Below are positions 18,789-28,479 of a DNA stretch of 64,000 nt, one piece after another; position 1 is the first letter of the stretch, and each line of letters begins with the position of its first letter. Both the position numbers and the translations under genes were made by a program. The notes beneath the pieces are model-generated. The model did no database searches, was not told the DNA's origin, and saw only the letters and a list, made by a program, of their open reading frames with translations. This DNA comes from Actinobacillus capsulatus DSM 19761. Its GTDB lineage: Bacteria > Pseudomonadota > Gammaproteobacteria > Enterobacterales > Pasteurellaceae. Location: the NCBI RefSeq assembly GCF_000374285.1, contig NZ_KB893945.1, forward strand, positions 1 through 64,000, read 5' to 3'.

Positions 18789-19286
18789 ATGAAAGTGATT
18801 AGTTCAGCGATTAAAAATGGGGTATTTGAAGACCAATACGGCAAACGTGGCAGCCAATTTAGTCCGAATGGAATGCCAAGTTATTCCATTCCGTTTGAAA
18901 TTAGCGATGCGCCGCAAGACACGAAATCTTTTGCTGTCGTCTTGGAAGATAAAGATGCTATTACCGCAAGCGGTTTTGTCTGGATTCATTGGTTAATTGC
19001 CGATTTAGAGCGTACCAAAATTGCCGAAAACGAAAGTCTAACCGCCACCGATTTTGTACAAGGTGCAAATTCGTGGGCAAGTAAATTAGGTAACTTCTCG
19101 ATTGAAGAGGCTTCAAATTATGGCGGTATGGCACCACCGAATTGCAAACACCGTTATGAACTTATTGTTTATGCGTTGGATACTAAATTGAATTTAACTT
19201 CCGGTTTCCGTTTTAATGATCTGCATTTTGCAATGCAAGGGCATATTTTAGCCAGCGCAAGTGTTATGGGAACTTACGACGTTTAA
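18789..19286 (+). CDS. YbhB/YbcL family PEBP-like protein
   Basis: A 165-residue protein of the phosphatidylethanolamine-binding/Raf-kinase-inhibitor-like fold. The ligand-site motifs are visible as LEDKDAITASGFVWIHWLI and GGMAPPNCKHRYELIVYALD. No signal peptide is seen, so it is cytoplasmic like E. coli YbhB. The bacterial role is unknown. A ribosome binding site (AAGGGA) precedes the ATG. Confidence 0.88.
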   Translation: MKVISSAIKNGVFEDQYGKRGSQFSPNGMPSYSIPFEISDAPQDTKSFAVVLEDKDAITASGFVWIHWLIADLERTKIAENESLTATDFVQGANSWASKLGNFSIEEASNYGGMAPPNCKHRYELIVYALDTKLNLTSGFRFNDLHFAMQGHILASASVMGTYDV

Positions 19287-19343
19287 GCGTTAAGCTAATT
19301 GCTGATGTGAGTATTAGACAGACGGCATGGTAAAACTTTTGAG

Positions 19344-19387
19344 AAAAATGACCGCTTGTTATATTTACTGGCAAGCGGTCGTTTTTT
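19344..19387 (+). terminator. uptake-word inverted pair after ybhB-like gene
   Basis: AAAAATGACCGCTTG and CAAGCGGTCGTTTTT form a stem ending in a T-run. It separates this gene from the art operon. Confidence 0.7.
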
Positions 19388-19420
19388 ATAAAAATTTTAC
19401 AAAATCATAATAAAAATATC

Positions 19421-19452
19421 TTGCATAATTATGCAATAAAAATTAGTATTCA
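19421..19452 (+). promoter_or_regulatory. candidate ArgR site before artP
   Basis: TTGCATAATTATGCAA (19421-19436) is a perfect 16-base palindrome close to the ARG box core TGAATAATTATTCA. A second, partial box with an exact ATTCA half follows at 19439-19452. The 17-base centre spacing is shorter than the usual 20-22. Arginine-dependent repression of the transporter is the likely role. Confidence 0.5.
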
Positions 19453-19486
19453 TTCAGTTATTTGAAATGTACAGGATTTTAAACGA

Positions 19487-20221
19487 ATGGCAATTCGCAT
19501 TCACAACGTCAACTTTTTTTACGGTTCAAGCCAAGCATTATTCGATATTAATTTAGATATTGAAAAAGGCGATACAGTGGTGCTGTTGGGCCCTAGCGGT
19601 GCGGGTAAAAGTACCCTGATTCGTACGCTAAACTTAATGGAAATCCCACAATCGGGTATGCTTGAAATTGCCCAACATAAATTTAATCTTTCTGCAAAAG
19701 CCGATGCCAAAGAAATTGCATTATTACGCCGTGAAGTCGGTATGGTGTTTCAGCAATACCATTTATGGCCACATTTAAGTGTGATGCAAAACCTGATCGA
19801 AGCGCCGATGAAGGTATTCGGTTTAGCTAAAGAAGAAGCGATTCAACGCGCTAAGTCGCATTTAGAACGTTTACGTTTAGGCGAGTTTGCTGATCGTTTT
19901 CCGTTACAGCTATCCGGTGGGCAGCAACAACGTGTAGCAATTGCCCGTGCATTAATGATGCAGCCACAGGTGTTATTATTTGACGAGCCGACTGCCGCAC
20001 TTGACCCGGAAATTACCGCACAAGTGGTTGATATTATTAAAGAGCTGCAAGAAACTGGTATTACCCAAGTTATCGTTACCCACGAGGTTGGTGTAGCTCG
20101 TAAAGTGGCAACCAAAGTGGTGTATATGGAAAAAGGCAAAATTATTGAGCAAGGCGGATCGGACTGCTTTGAACATCCGAAAACTGCTGAATTTAAAAAT
20201 TATCTTTCTCACTCAGAATAA
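19487..20221 (+). CDS. artP: arginine ABC transporter ATPase ArtP
   Basis: A 244-residue ABC ATPase of the polar amino acid uptake class. Walker [10 protein letters not shown], signature [15 protein letters not shown] and Walker B VLLFDEP are all intact. It is the first gene of the artPIQM operon. The neighbours (periplasmic binder and two permeases in the same order as H. influenzae) identify the substrate as arginine. Confidence 0.93.
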   Translation: MAIRIHNVNFFYGSSQALFDINLDIEKGDTVVLLGPSGAGKSTLIRTLNLMEIPQSGMLEIAQHKFNLSAKADAKEIALLRREVGMVFQQYHLWPHLSVMQNLIEAPMKVFGLAKEEAIQRAKSHLERLRLGEFADRFPLQLSGGQQQRVAIARALMMQPQVLLFDEPTAALDPEITAQVVDIIKELQETGITQVIVTHEVGVARKVATKVVYMEKGKIIEQGGSDCFEHPKTAEFKNYLSHSE

Positions 20222-20241
20222 ATTATATGCAAGGACACATT

Positions 20242-20961
20242 ATGAAAAAATTATTATTAGCATCAGCCATCGCATTTAGCGCATTTTCAGTACAAGCAAA
20301 AGATTTAACCTTTGCCATGGAACCTAGCTATCCGCCGTTTGAATCGACCAATGAAAAAGGCGAAATCATTGGTTTTGATGTAGATATTGCCAATGCAATC
20401 TGTAAAGAAATCCAAGCGAATTGCTCATTCAAAAGCCAATCTTTCGATGGTTTGATTCAAGCGGTAAAACAAAAACGTATTGATGCGGCAATCTCGGCGA
20501 TTGATATTACTGAAGCACGTGCCAAACAAGTTACTTTTACAGATGCTTATTATGACAGTTCAGCAAGTTTTATTGCGGTGAAAGGTAAAGCGGATTTAAA
20601 TACGGCTAAAAATGTTGGTGTACAAAACGGCACAACGTTCCAACAATATGTTGTTGCAGAAGCAAAACAATATGCGCCAAAATCTTATAACTCGTTACAA
20701 GATGCGATTTTGGATTTAAAAAATGGTCGTATTGATATTATCTTCGGTGATACTGCAGTATTAGCGGATATGCTATCAAAAGAAGCAGAACTTTCATTTG
20801 TGGGCGAAAAAGTAACCAATCAAAAATATTTCGGTAACGGATTAGGTATTGCGGTTAATAAATCAAATAGCGAATTAGTTGCAGAGTTAAACAAAGGTTT
20901 AGCGACAATTAAAGCGAACGGCGAATACCAAAAAATTTACGATAAATGGATGATTAAATAA
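20242..20961 (+). CDS. artI: arginine-binding periplasmic protein ArtI
   Basis: A 239-residue solute-binding protein with a clear signal peptide ([19 protein letters not shown]). The mature part has the amino-acid-binding family motifs [18 protein letters not shown] and [18 protein letters not shown]. The start is taken at 20242, seven bases after AAGGA; an upstream in-frame ATG at 20227 has no such site. It lies between artP and artQ. Confidence 0.92.
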   Translation: MKKLLLASAIAFSAFSVQAKDLTFAMEPSYPPFESTNEKGEIIGFDVDIANAICKEIQANCSFKSQSFDGLIQAVKQKRIDAAISAIDITEARAKQVTFTDAYYDSSASFIAVKGKADLNTAKNVGVQNGTTFQQYVVAEAKQYAPKSYNSLQDAILDLKNGRIDIIFGDTAVLADMLSKEAELSFVGEKVTNQKYFGNGLGIAVNKSNSELVAELNKGLATIKANGEYQKIYDKWMIK

Positions 20962-20966
20962 TTTTT

Positions 20967-21638
20967 ATGTTTTCAGAATATCTTCCGCTTATTTATAGTG
21001 CAACCCTAATGACCTTAGGGGTGGCACTCGCCTCTCTGGTAGTCGGCTTATTACTTTCAATGTTGTTTGTGGTGCTTGAGGCCAGTAAACAGCCTTGTAT
21101 TAGTAAACCGACTTCTGTTTTTTTAGCCTTATTACGTGGTTTACCTGAGATTTTAGTGGTTTTACTGATTTTCTTTGGCTCTACTGAATTGCTTGAGAAA
21201 ATTACCGGTGAATATGTTGAATTTAGTGCATTTAGCTGCGGGGTATTGGCACTCTCATTAATTTTTGCTGCCTATGCTTCGCAATCATTGCGTGGGGCGA
21301 TTCAAGCCGTACCAAACGGGCAATGGGAAAGTGGTGCGGCATTAGGGCTAAGTCGTGCGCATACATTTTTAAGAATTATTATGCCGCAGGTTTGGCGTCA
21401 CGCGTTACCGGGCTTAAGCAATCAATGGTTAGTATTGTTAAAAGATACAGCGTTGATTTCCTTAATCGGAGTGGACGATTTAATGCGCCAAACGGATTTA
21501 ATTAATACCAATGAGCATCAGCCTTTTACATGGTACGGTTTGGCGGCATTAATTTATTTAGCGATTACCTTAATCAGCCAAGTGATTATTGCCAGACTTG
21601 AAAAACGTTTCACACGCTTTGAAAGAGGGGGGAAATAA
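20967..21638 (+). CDS. artQ: arginine ABC permease ArtQ
   Basis: A 223-residue inner membrane permease with about five helices. It has the EAA loop typical of the family (GAALGLSRAHTFLRIIMPQVWRHALPG), which contacts the ATPase. It starts 5 bases after artI, and its stop overlaps the artM start by one base. Confidence 0.92.
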   Translation: MFSEYLPLIYSATLMTLGVALASLVVGLLLSMLFVVLEASKQPCISKPTSVFLALLRGLPEILVVLLIFFGSTELLEKITGEYVEFSAFSCGVLALSLIFAAYASQSLRGAIQAVPNGQWESGAALGLSRAHTFLRIIMPQVWRHALPGLSNQWLVLLKDTALISLIGVDDLMRQTDLINTNEHQPFTWYGLAALIYLAITLISQVIIARLEKRFTRFERGGK

Positions 21639-22321
21639 TGTTTCAAGATTATTTAGCCGTCATTGCGCAAGGGATTCCGACCAGTCTGAGTTTAACCGCC
21701 GTATCGTTGCTGATTGCTTTTGTGTTGGCAGTGGTTTTTACTTTCTTGCTATCAATGGAAAACAAGCTGATTAAAGTAATGGTAAACGGTTATTTAATGT
21801 TATTTACCGGTACGCCGTTATTAGTCCAGTTCTTTTTGATTTATCACGGACCAGGACAATTCCAATGGATTGTCGATAGCTTTGCTTGGCAGTTTTTATC
21901 GGATGCGTGGTTCTGTGCAGCGTTAGCGTTGGCATTGAATAGTACGGCATATTCAACCCAATTATTCCACGGGGCGGTAAAAGCAATTCCGAAAGGACAA
22001 TGGGAAACTTGTACGGCACTTGGTTTAAGCCGTTTAGATACTTTGAAAATCTTAATTCCATACGCATTACGCCGTGCGTTACCGTCGTATAGCAATGAGA
22101 TTATCTTAGTTTTTAAAGGTACATCGTTAGCTTCGACTATTACGCTGTTGGATATTATGGGCTATGCTCGCCAGCTATACGGTACGGAATACGATGCGAT
22201 TACTATTTACGGTATTGCCGGAGCGATTTACTTAGTAATTACCGGTATTATGACGATTCTGTTACGCAGAGTTGAAGCGAAAGTGCTGGCATTTGAACGT
22301 CCGGCAATGGATAAAGCGTAA
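21638..22321 (+). CDS. artM: arginine ABC permease ArtM
   Basis: A 227-residue permease homologous to ArtQ. It has the EAA loop ETCTALGLSRLDTLKILIPYALRRALPS and about five membrane helices. It forms the heterodimeric channel with ArtQ. It is the last gene of artPIQM. Confidence 0.92.
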   Translation: MFQDYLAVIAQGIPTSLSLTAVSLLIAFVLAVVFTFLLSMENKLIKVMVNGYLMLFTGTPLLVQFFLIYHGPGQFQWIVDSFAWQFLSDAWFCAALALALNSTAYSTQLFHGAVKAIPKGQWETCTALGLSRLDTLKILIPYALRRALPSYSNEIILVFKGTSLASTITLLDIMGYARQLYGTEYDAITIYGIAGAIYLVITGIMTILLRRVEAKVLAFERPAMDKA

Positions 22322-22333
22322 ATTTCTTCTATG

Positions 22334-22360
22334 GTACTCGTCTCTGATGAGTACTTTTTT
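22334..22360 (+). terminator. artPIQM terminator
   Basis: GTACTC (22334-22339) pairs with GAGTAC (22349-22354) and a run of six T follows. It is placed 12 bases after the artM stop. Confidence 0.75.
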
Positions 22361-22368
22361 ATATACGG

Positions 22369-22425
22369 ACAAGCGGTCTGATTTTGGGAGAAATTTGCAA
22401 ATTTCCCGATAAATCAGACCGCTTG
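22369..22425. terminator. long uptake-word inverted pair
   Basis: ACAAGCGGTCTGATTT and AAATCAGACCGCTTGT are exact inverse copies, with a further inner stem GGGAGAAATTTGC/GCAAATTTCCC. It lies between convergent artM and tehB and can act in both directions. Confidence 0.75.
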
Positions 22426-22457
22426 TTTTTCTGGGAAAGCTCGCTAATTAAGGGTAA

Positions 22458-23330
22458 TTAGGCGACTTTCTTCGCTAATATGGTTGCGAAGCGCATTTTA
22501 ATGCGGTTGCCGTTCGCATCGGTTTTATGCAATTCACCTAAATCTTCGTTGTACTTCACTAATTCCCAGCCTTGGTAATAGTTTGCCAATTCTCCCTCGC
22601 CAAAGGTAAATGAGAACGGCATCGGACACGGATATTCTTCGGTACTCATCGCACACACAATCAAATTATAACCGCCGACTTTGGTGTTTTTCTGCATATT
22701 TTCAATAATTGCTGGAATGCGTTCACGATTTAAGAACATCATCACAACCGTAGACACAATCAGATCATATTCACCGTCTTGACTGCCGATAGTGGCTTGA
22801 TTGATATCATAAATACCGGTTGCAATATTTGATAAGTTCTCTTTCTCAATCATATAGTTTAAGAATTCGATACTCTCAGCATTATGATCCACCGCGGTCA
22901 CATCAAACCCTAGTAAATTCAGATAGAGTGAATTGCGCCCGCGTCCGCAACCTAAATCCAACACTTTACCGGCTTTCACATAATTAACCGCATTTAACAC
23001 TTCGGAGTGTGTGGTGGTCAGGTTATATTTTTTCGCATAGTAATCTTTTGCTTCGCAATAGAATGCTAACTGACATTCCAAATCATCGGAAAGCGCTTCA
23101 ACTTTATGCCAAAGTTGCGGTTCAACCAACGGGGGCTGATTTTCAGGGGTAAAAATCAGGCTATTAACTTCTTCACCTTGTTCAGTCAATTCATAAAATT
23201 TTAATTCGCCTTTAAGAATGGTCAATTTTGCCCAAGTCCCTTGTTTAGTGTTGTGTTTTTCTTGAAACATTTGTGGCAGGCTGTCTTTGGTCCAAACCGG
23301 CATCTGTTTGTAGCAAATTAAGTTTTGCAT
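22458..23330 (-). CDS. tehB: tellurite-resistance type methyltransferase TehB
   Basis: A 290-residue protein in two parts. Residues 1-90 are a cupin-like domain (DUF1971 type) and the rest is a SAM-dependent methyltransferase with motif [16 protein letters not shown]. This fused form is known from Haemophilus TehB, linked there to tellurite and oxidant resistance and virulence. It is a single-gene unit. Confidence 0.88.
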   Translation of the reverse strand: MQNLICYKQMPVWTKDSLPQMFQEKHNTKQGTWAKLTILKGELKFYELTEQGEEVNSLIFTPENQPPLVEPQLWHKVEALSDDLECQLAFYCEAKDYYAKKYNLTTTHSEVLNAVNYVKAGKVLDLGCGRGRNSLYLNLLGFDVTAVDHNAESIEFLNYMIEKENLSNIATGIYDINQATIGSQDGEYDLIVSTVVMMFLNRERIPAIIENMQKNTKVGGYNLIVCAMSTEEYPCPMPFSFTFGEGELANYYQGWELVKYNEDLGELHKTDANGNRIKMRFATILAKKVA

Positions 23331-23393
23331 GATTGCTCCTCTCTAACAAAATAAGATAATGCTGAATTTTACTCCTCTGATTTCTCTAGGCAA

Positions 23394-23424
23394 TAAAAAA
23401 ACCGACTAAAATAGTCGGTTATAT
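23394..23424 (-). terminator. terminator of flavin reductase gene
   Basis: ACCGACT (23401-23407) and AGTCGGT (23413-23419) form the stem. On the minus strand it is followed by a T-run (the A-run at 23395-23400). Confidence 0.85.
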
Positions 23425-23443
23425 CAAAAATACCTAAAATTTA

Positions 23444-23956
23444 TTAGATCTCTAAGCCTTTAAATTGGCGACCGAAATAGACTAAACCGATATTGGGGGT
23501 GACATCAATATGTTTCAGTTCAACCATAAAAATAGTATGTGTGCCAACCGAATGGGTATCAACAATGTCACCTTGTAAAGACGAGATTGAACCGCGTAAC
23601 ACCGGTTGTCCGTCAATCCCTTCATCCCAAATATCCCAAGTGAAACGCTCTTCCATGCTGCTATTCAGCATACAAGCAAAATGCTTCGCCATTTCTTCTT
23701 GTTCATGACTTAATACGTTAATGCACACTTTACCGTTTTGCTTGATGATATCGTGTACGGAGCTGTTTTGATTAATACAGAAGAGCAAAGTCGGTGGCGT
23801 ATCGGTAACCGAGCAAACTGATGATACAGTGATCCCGATTTTGCCGGCGGCGCCATTGGTAGTAACAATGCTTACCGCAGCAGATAAATGCGCCATCGCA
23901 TTGCGGAATTGTTGTGAAAATTCAGGTACCTCTTGAGGTTTTGGAATACAAGACAT
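23444..23956 (-). CDS. HpaC-like flavin reductase
   Basis: A 170-residue flavin reductase-like FMN-binding protein. The sequence RNAMAHLSAAVSIVTT, GITVSSVCSVTDTPPTLLFCIN and VCINVLSHEQEEMAKHF closely tracks E. coli HpaC, which supplies reduced FAD to 4-hydroxyphenylacetate monooxygenase. No oxygenase gene (hpaB) is nearby, so its partner here is unknown. The gene precedes no other gene in its own transcript before the terminator. Confidence 0.82.
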   Translation of the reverse strand: MSCIPKPQEVPEFSQQFRNAMAHLSAAVSIVTTNGAAGKIGITVSSVCSVTDTPPTLLFCINQNSSVHDIIKQNGKVCINVLSHEQEEMAKHFACMLNSSMEERFTWDIWDEGIDGQPVLRGSISSLQGDIVDTHSVGTHTIFMVELKHIDVTPNIGLVYFGRQFKGLEI

Positions 23957-23971
23957 AAATCTCCTTTTAAA

Positions 23972-24283
23972 TTATTCTTTCCAGATAACGTGATATTCTC
24001 GATTATCCGCATCGTGAGAAATCAAGAAACGCGCGAATACATCGTCCATTTCATCTTTATCGTTTACTAAGCCAACCCATACTTCGGCAAATGCGTCAGG
24101 ATCGATTAATGTGCCTATTTCTTGATCCCAATTTTCTGAGGTTTCGACCATTTCAACGGCGCCACGCTCTTCAAATTGTAAATTGAATAATAAAATATCC
24201 GCGGGATCTAAATTCTCACCCGCCATTTCAAGGAAAATATCATAAGCGAGATCAATCGCTTCATCTGGAGTTAATTTGTTCAT
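23972..24283 (-). CDS. DNA-mimic protein, YciU/HI1450 family (DUF440)
   Basis: A 103-residue strongly acidic protein matching the DUF440 family ([41 protein letters not shown]). The H. influenzae member HI1450 has a charge layout that imitates double-stranded DNA. It probably binds a DNA-binding protein such as HU. It lies 15 bases upstream of the flavin reductase gene and may be co-transcribed with it. Confidence 0.88.
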   Translation of the reverse strand: MNKLTPDEAIDLAYDIFLEMAGENLDPADILLFNLQFEERGAVEMVETSENWDQEIGTLIDPDAFAEVWVGLVNDKDEMDDVFARFLISHDADNREYHVIWKE

Positions 24284-24347
24284 AATTTGTTTCTTTTATG
24301 TAAAAAATAGCGACCTAATTTGCCAATAAAGGTTAAAAAAGTCAAAT

Positions 24348-24941
24348 TTATAGACATTGGATCAAGCGACTTATTACTTGTCCGGCGGTTTTTTCTTTAA
24401 TAATTTGCCAATTGCTCGGTAATTCAAGCGGCGGATGGTTCTTTTCCGTTTCCACATAAATCAGCGCATTTTCGGCAAGCCACTGGTTATCGGCTAAGAG
24501 CTTTAACACTTTCGGCACAAAGCCGTGATTAAAAGGCGGATCGACAAATACCACTTCAAATCCTTGCTGCGAATTCTTTTGAGCTAAATATTGCAGAGTA
24601 TCGGTATTAATTACGGTGCCGTTTGTAGTTTTAAGTGAGGTTAAATTGTTTTTCAGCAGATTTGCCGCATTTGCAAATTTTTCAAGAAAAACAACCGCTT
24701 GTGCTTGGCGAGAGAGTGCTTCGATACCAAGTGAACCACTACCCGCAAAACAATCTAAACAACGACCGCCTGTTACGTCATTCATTAGCCAATTAAACAG
24801 GGTTTCTTTTACTCGGTCGGTGGTCGGGCGTAAACCTTCCGCATTTAACACCGGTAACTTTCGCCCTCGCCAAAGCCCGGCAATGACACGCACTTCTCCG
24901 GTCGGCTTATTTTGTAAAGTGGAATTACGATTTTTTTTCAT
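24348..24941 (-). CDS. rsmD: 16S rRNA m2G966 methyltransferase RsmD
   Basis: A 197-residue SAM-dependent methyltransferase. It contains RVIAGLWRGRKLPV near the N-terminus, RPTTDRVKETLFNWL, motif I CLDCFAGSGSLGIEALSR and the catalytic VDPPF. It methylates G966 of 16S rRNA. It is divergent from ftsY, the arrangement found in E. coli. Confidence 0.94.
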   Translation of the reverse strand: MKKNRNSTLQNKPTGEVRVIAGLWRGRKLPVLNAEGLRPTTDRVKETLFNWLMNDVTGGRCLDCFAGSGSLGIEALSRQAQAVVFLEKFANAANLLKNNLTSLKTTNGTVINTDTLQYLAQKNSQQGFEVVFVDPPFNHGFVPKVLKLLADNQWLAENALIYVETEKNHPPLELPSNWQIIKEKTAGQVISRLIQCL

Positions 24942-25018
24942 ACTAACTAAAGGAAAAATAAGGATTATTTGATAAACTACACAAGTTTAGTCCATTTTAA
25001 AGGAAAAGTGAGAAAAAT

Positions 25019-26719
25019 ATGGCAGAAAAGAAAAAAGGTTTTTGGTCTTGGTTAGGTCTCGGCAAAAAAGATGAGCCGAAACAAGACGATATTCCGGCGG
25101 AACAAAATGTTGAATCTACAACAGAAATGCTAGAACAGAAAGTTGAGCAAGCGGAGCAAAAAAACGAGCAGCTGCAAGAGACGGTAGAACAGAAATTAGA
25201 AGATCTCGAAGATAAAGTTGAAGATAAGTTTGAGCAAATTACCTCGCAGCCGGAAATCAAAGAATTTGTTGATTCAGTTGAGCAAAAAGCGGAACAAGTT
25301 GAGGATTTTGTTGAGCGCATTGAAGATGCGATTGAACAAAAGTTTGAACAAATCGAAGAATTCGTTGAACAGAAATCAGAGCAAATTGAGCAATTTGTTG
25401 AAGATAAAGTTGAAGAAGCCAAAAGCTTTTTACATGATACCGCGGACAAGATAGAGCAATCTTTTGAGCAAGAGAAAGAACAGTCCGTTTCAATTATTGA
25501 TACGGCTAAAGCTGAAGTGGTACAAGATGTTAAGGAAGCTACAGTACAAGCGGTCGAATTTAGCGAAAATCTTGCAAATGAAACGACAACTGAGCCGGAG
25601 CCGGTAAACCACCATCAGCAAATCGAAGAACGCGTTGAAAAAGTTGTAGAAGCGGAACTTGTGGGTGAAGTTAAAACAAAATCGGATGCGGAAGAAAATT
25701 TTGAAGAGCTGGAAGAATTAGTTGAGCTTGAGGTGGAAAAAGCCGAACACGAGCAAGCTGCACAAAAGGTGGATGATTACCAAGAAAAACCGAGTGAAGG
25801 TGGCTTTTTCAGCCGTTTGTTAAAAGGACTCGTTAAAACAAAACAAAGTATCGGTTCCGGCTTCCGTAATTTCTTTAGCGGCAAAAAAATTGATGATGAT
25901 TTATTCGAAGAACTGGAAGAGCAGTTATTGGTTGCCGATTTAGGCATGCCGACTACGACCAAGATTATTAACAGCCTCATGCAACATGCAACTAAACAGC
26001 AGTTAAAAGATGCAGATTTACTTTATCAGCAACTTAAAGTTGAGTTGAGTGAAGTATTAAAACCGGTTAGCCAACCGCTTGAAATCGATACAAGTAAAAA
26101 GCCTTATGTCATTTTAATGGTTGGGGTGAACGGGGTGGGTAAAACCACCACTATCGGTAAATTAGCACGCAAATTCCAAGCAGAAGGTAAATCTGTAATG
26201 CTTGCAGCTGGTGATACTTTCCGTGCCGCAGCAGTAGAACAATTACAAGTTTGGGGTGAACGGAATAATATTCCGGTGGTCGCACAATCTACCGGTTCGG
26301 ACTCGGCTTCGGTGATTTTTGATGCGATGCAATCAGCGGCGTCAAAAGGGATTGATATCTTAATCGCAGATACCGCCGGTCGTTTGCAGAATAAAAACAA
26401 CTTAATGGATGAGCTGAAAAAAATCGTACGTGTGATGAAAAAATATGATGAAAGCGCACCGCACGAAATTATGCTTACCTTAGATGCCGGTACAGGACAA
26501 AATGCGATTAGCCAAGCGAAATTATTTAACGAAGCGGTCGGCTTAACCGGTATTACATTAACTAAATTAGACGGTACGGCAAAAGGCGGTGTGATCTTTG
26601 CGATTGCCGACCAATTTAATATTCCGATTCGCTTTATCGGAGTTGGTGAAAAAATAGAAGATCTCCGCCCATTTAGTGCGGAAGAATTTATCGAAGCATT
26701 ATTTGAACACGAAGAATAA
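25019..26719 (+). CDS. ftsY: signal recognition particle receptor FtsY
   Basis: A 566-residue SRP receptor. After a short basic start (MAEKKKGFWSWLGLGKKDE) comes a long acidic, coiled-coil-like A domain (to about 255) rich in EQK/EQ(V/I)E repeats. The N and G domains follow, with GVNGVGKTTTIGKLA, DTAGR and TKLDGTAKGG. FtsY docks ribosome-SRP complexes at the membrane. The acidic domain is longer than in E. coli (497 aa total). It is the first gene of ftsY-ftsE-ftsX. Confidence 0.95.
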   Translation: MAEKKKGFWSWLGLGKKDEPKQDDIPAEQNVESTTEMLEQKVEQAEQKNEQLQETVEQKLEDLEDKVEDKFEQITSQPEIKEFVDSVEQKAEQVEDFVERIEDAIEQKFEQIEEFVEQKSEQIEQFVEDKVEEAKSFLHDTADKIEQSFEQEKEQSVSIIDTAKAEVVQDVKEATVQAVEFSENLANETTTEPEPVNHHQQIEERVEKVVEAELVGEVKTKSDAEENFEELEELVELEVEKAEHEQAAQKVDDYQEKPSEGGFFSRLLKGLVKTKQSIGSGFRNFFSGKKIDDDLFEELEEQLLVADLGMPTTTKIINSLMQHATKQQLKDADLLYQQLKVELSEVLKPVSQPLEIDTSKKPYVILMVGVNGVGKTTTIGKLARKFQAEGKSVMLAAGDTFRAAAVEQLQVWGERNNIPVVAQSTGSDSASVIFDAMQSAASKGIDILIADTAGRLQNKNNLMDELKKIVRVMKKYDESAPHEIMLTLDAGTGQNAISQAKLFNEAVGLTGITLTKLDGTAKGGVIFAIADQFNIPIRFIGVGEKIEDLRPFSAEEFIEALFEHEE

Positions 26720-26820
26720 CAACAATTATTACGAGCAGGCGGAGAAAGATATTTTTGCAAAAAATAAGCGAAATTAGACCGCTATTTCTGAGTGTATCGT
26801 GATAGAAAAAGGTAAACACA

Positions 26821-27474
26821 ATGATTAAATTCACAAATGTAAGTAAAGCCTATAAAGGCGGCAAGCCGGCATTACAAGGTATTAATTTCCATTTGCCGGT
26901 TGGCGGTATGGCGTATTTAACCGGTCACTCTGGTGCCGGTAAAAGTACCTTGCTTAAGCTGATTATGGGCATTGAGCGTGCAAACGGCGGACAAGTGATG
27001 TTTAACGGACATGATATTACTCGCCTTGAAGCACACGAATTACCGTTTTTACGCCGCCAAATCGGTATGGTTCACCAAGATTACCGTTTACTTACCGATC
27101 GCACCATTTTGGATAATGTTGCTTTGCCGTTGATTATTCAAGGTATGAATCAGCAAATTGTTGAGCGTGAAGCTCGTATTGCGTTGGAACGTGTCGGTTT
27201 AGCGAATAAAGCGAATTATTTGCCGTTACACCTTTCAGGTGGTGAACAACAACGTGTTGATATTGCCCGTGCGATTGTACATCGCCCAATTTTATTATTG
27301 GCCGATGAACCGACCGGTAACTTAGACGAAAAATTATCGTTTGAGATTTTCCGCTTATTTGAAGAATTTAATCAATCTGGCACAACAGTATTGGTGGCGA
27401 CTCACGATACCAATATTATTTCAAAACGTCCGAAACCATGCTTAGTATTAGAGCAAGGTTATCTCAGAAACTAA
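26821..27474 (+). CDS. ftsE: cell division ATPase FtsE
   Basis: A 217-residue ABC ATPase with Walker [10 protein letters not shown], signature [15 protein letters not shown] and Walker B LLLADEP. With FtsX it controls peptidoglycan amidases at the division septum. It lies 101 bases after ftsY and nine bases before ftsX. Confidence 0.95.
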   Translation: MIKFTNVSKAYKGGKPALQGINFHLPVGGMAYLTGHSGAGKSTLLKLIMGIERANGGQVMFNGHDITRLEAHELPFLRRQIGMVHQDYRLLTDRTILDNVALPLIIQGMNQQIVEREARIALERVGLANKANYLPLHLSGGEQQRVDIARAIVHRPILLLADEPTGNLDEKLSFEIFRLFEEFNQSGTTVLVATHDTNIISKRPKPCLVLEQGYLRN

Positions 27475-27483
27475 GGAAACAAT

Positions 27484-28422
27484 ATGGCTCGTTCATTTAA
27501 TACCAGCTTTGGTGCGCAAACACGTTATACCTTACGTTCTGTATGGCAAGATCTCCTAAAACGTAAGTTTGGCACTTTTTTAACCGTATTAGTGATTGCG
27601 GTATCACTCACTATTCCGACCGTAAGTTATTTACTTTGGAAAAATACGCATCAGGCAGCGACAGAGTTTTATCCGGAGCCGGAGCTCACGATTTATTTGC
27701 ATAAAAATCTTGCTGAACATGATGTGAATGCCGTGGTAGAACGTATTCGTCACTTTGATGCGGATAAAATTGAATCATTGAACTATATTTCTCGCCAGCA
27801 GAGTTTAGATGAATTTCGCTCATGGTCTGGCTTTGGTGAAGCTTTAGATATTATTGACGATAATCCGCTACCGGCGGTGGTTACTCTCAAACCGAAAAAG
27901 CAGTTTACCGCTAATGATGCGATGCTTGAATTGCGTAACGGCTTACAAGCGATTAAAGGTGTACAAGAGGTTCGTCTAGATAACGGTTGGCTAGAAAAAT
28001 TAACCGCTTTAACTTGGCTGATTGCTCGAATCGCAATGGTTTGTACGGTATTGATGCTAATTGCGGTGTTTTTAGTGGTGGGTAATGCGGTGCGTACCGA
28101 TGTGGCAAATAGCAAGGCTTCAATTGAAGTGCAGCAATTATTAGGCGCAACGGATCACTTTATTGCTCGCCCGTTCCTATATACTGGTATGATTTATGGC
28201 TTTTTCGGCAGTTTGCTGGCTATTCTGTTTAGTGCGGTTTTAATCAGCTACTTTACCGGTATAGTGAAATATGTCACCGATATGTTTACGGTTAAATTTG
28301 AGTTAAATGGCCTGGATTTTAGTGAAATGTTCTTCCTGATTGTGGCGTGTATCTTTATCGGTTGGTTATCAGCAAAAATTGCAACCAATCGCCATATATA
28401 CCGAATTGGTTCTTGTTATTAA
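27484..28422 (+). CDS. ftsX: cell division membrane protein FtsX
   Basis: A 312-residue inner membrane protein with four predicted helices (about 30-50, 177-200, 235-258, 278-300) and a periplasmic domain between the first two. It transmits FtsE ATP hydrolysis to periplasmic EnvC-type activators. It is shorter than E. coli FtsX at the N-terminus. Confidence 0.94.
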   Translation: MARSFNTSFGAQTRYTLRSVWQDLLKRKFGTFLTVLVIAVSLTIPTVSYLLWKNTHQAATEFYPEPELTIYLHKNLAEHDVNAVVERIRHFDADKIESLNYISRQQSLDEFRSWSGFGEALDIIDDNPLPAVVTLKPKKQFTANDAMLELRNGLQAIKGVQEVRLDNGWLEKLTALTWLIARIAMVCTVLMLIAVFLVVGNAVRTDVANSKASIEVQQLLGATDHFIARPFLYTGMIYGFFGSLLAILFSAVLISYFTGIVKYVTDMFTVKFELNGLDFSEMFFLIVACIFIGWLSAKIATNRHIYRIGSCY

Positions 28423-28440
28423 AAGAATTTGAATAAAGAA

Positions 28441-28474
28441 AAAACGGATATTCAAATGAATATCCGTTTTTTTA
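28441..28474. terminator. terminator between ftsX and autotransporter remnant
   Basis: AAAACGGATATTCA and TGAATATCCGTTTT are exact inverse copies with a T-run after them on plus and an A-run before. It serves ftsX and possibly the convergent gene. Confidence 0.9.
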
Positions 28475-28479
28475 TATGG

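Noticed and set aside
24997-25449. Ser/Cys-rich 150-codon frame on the minus strand
   Set aside because: It is the shadow of the repetitive acidic region of ftsY and has no family resemblance.
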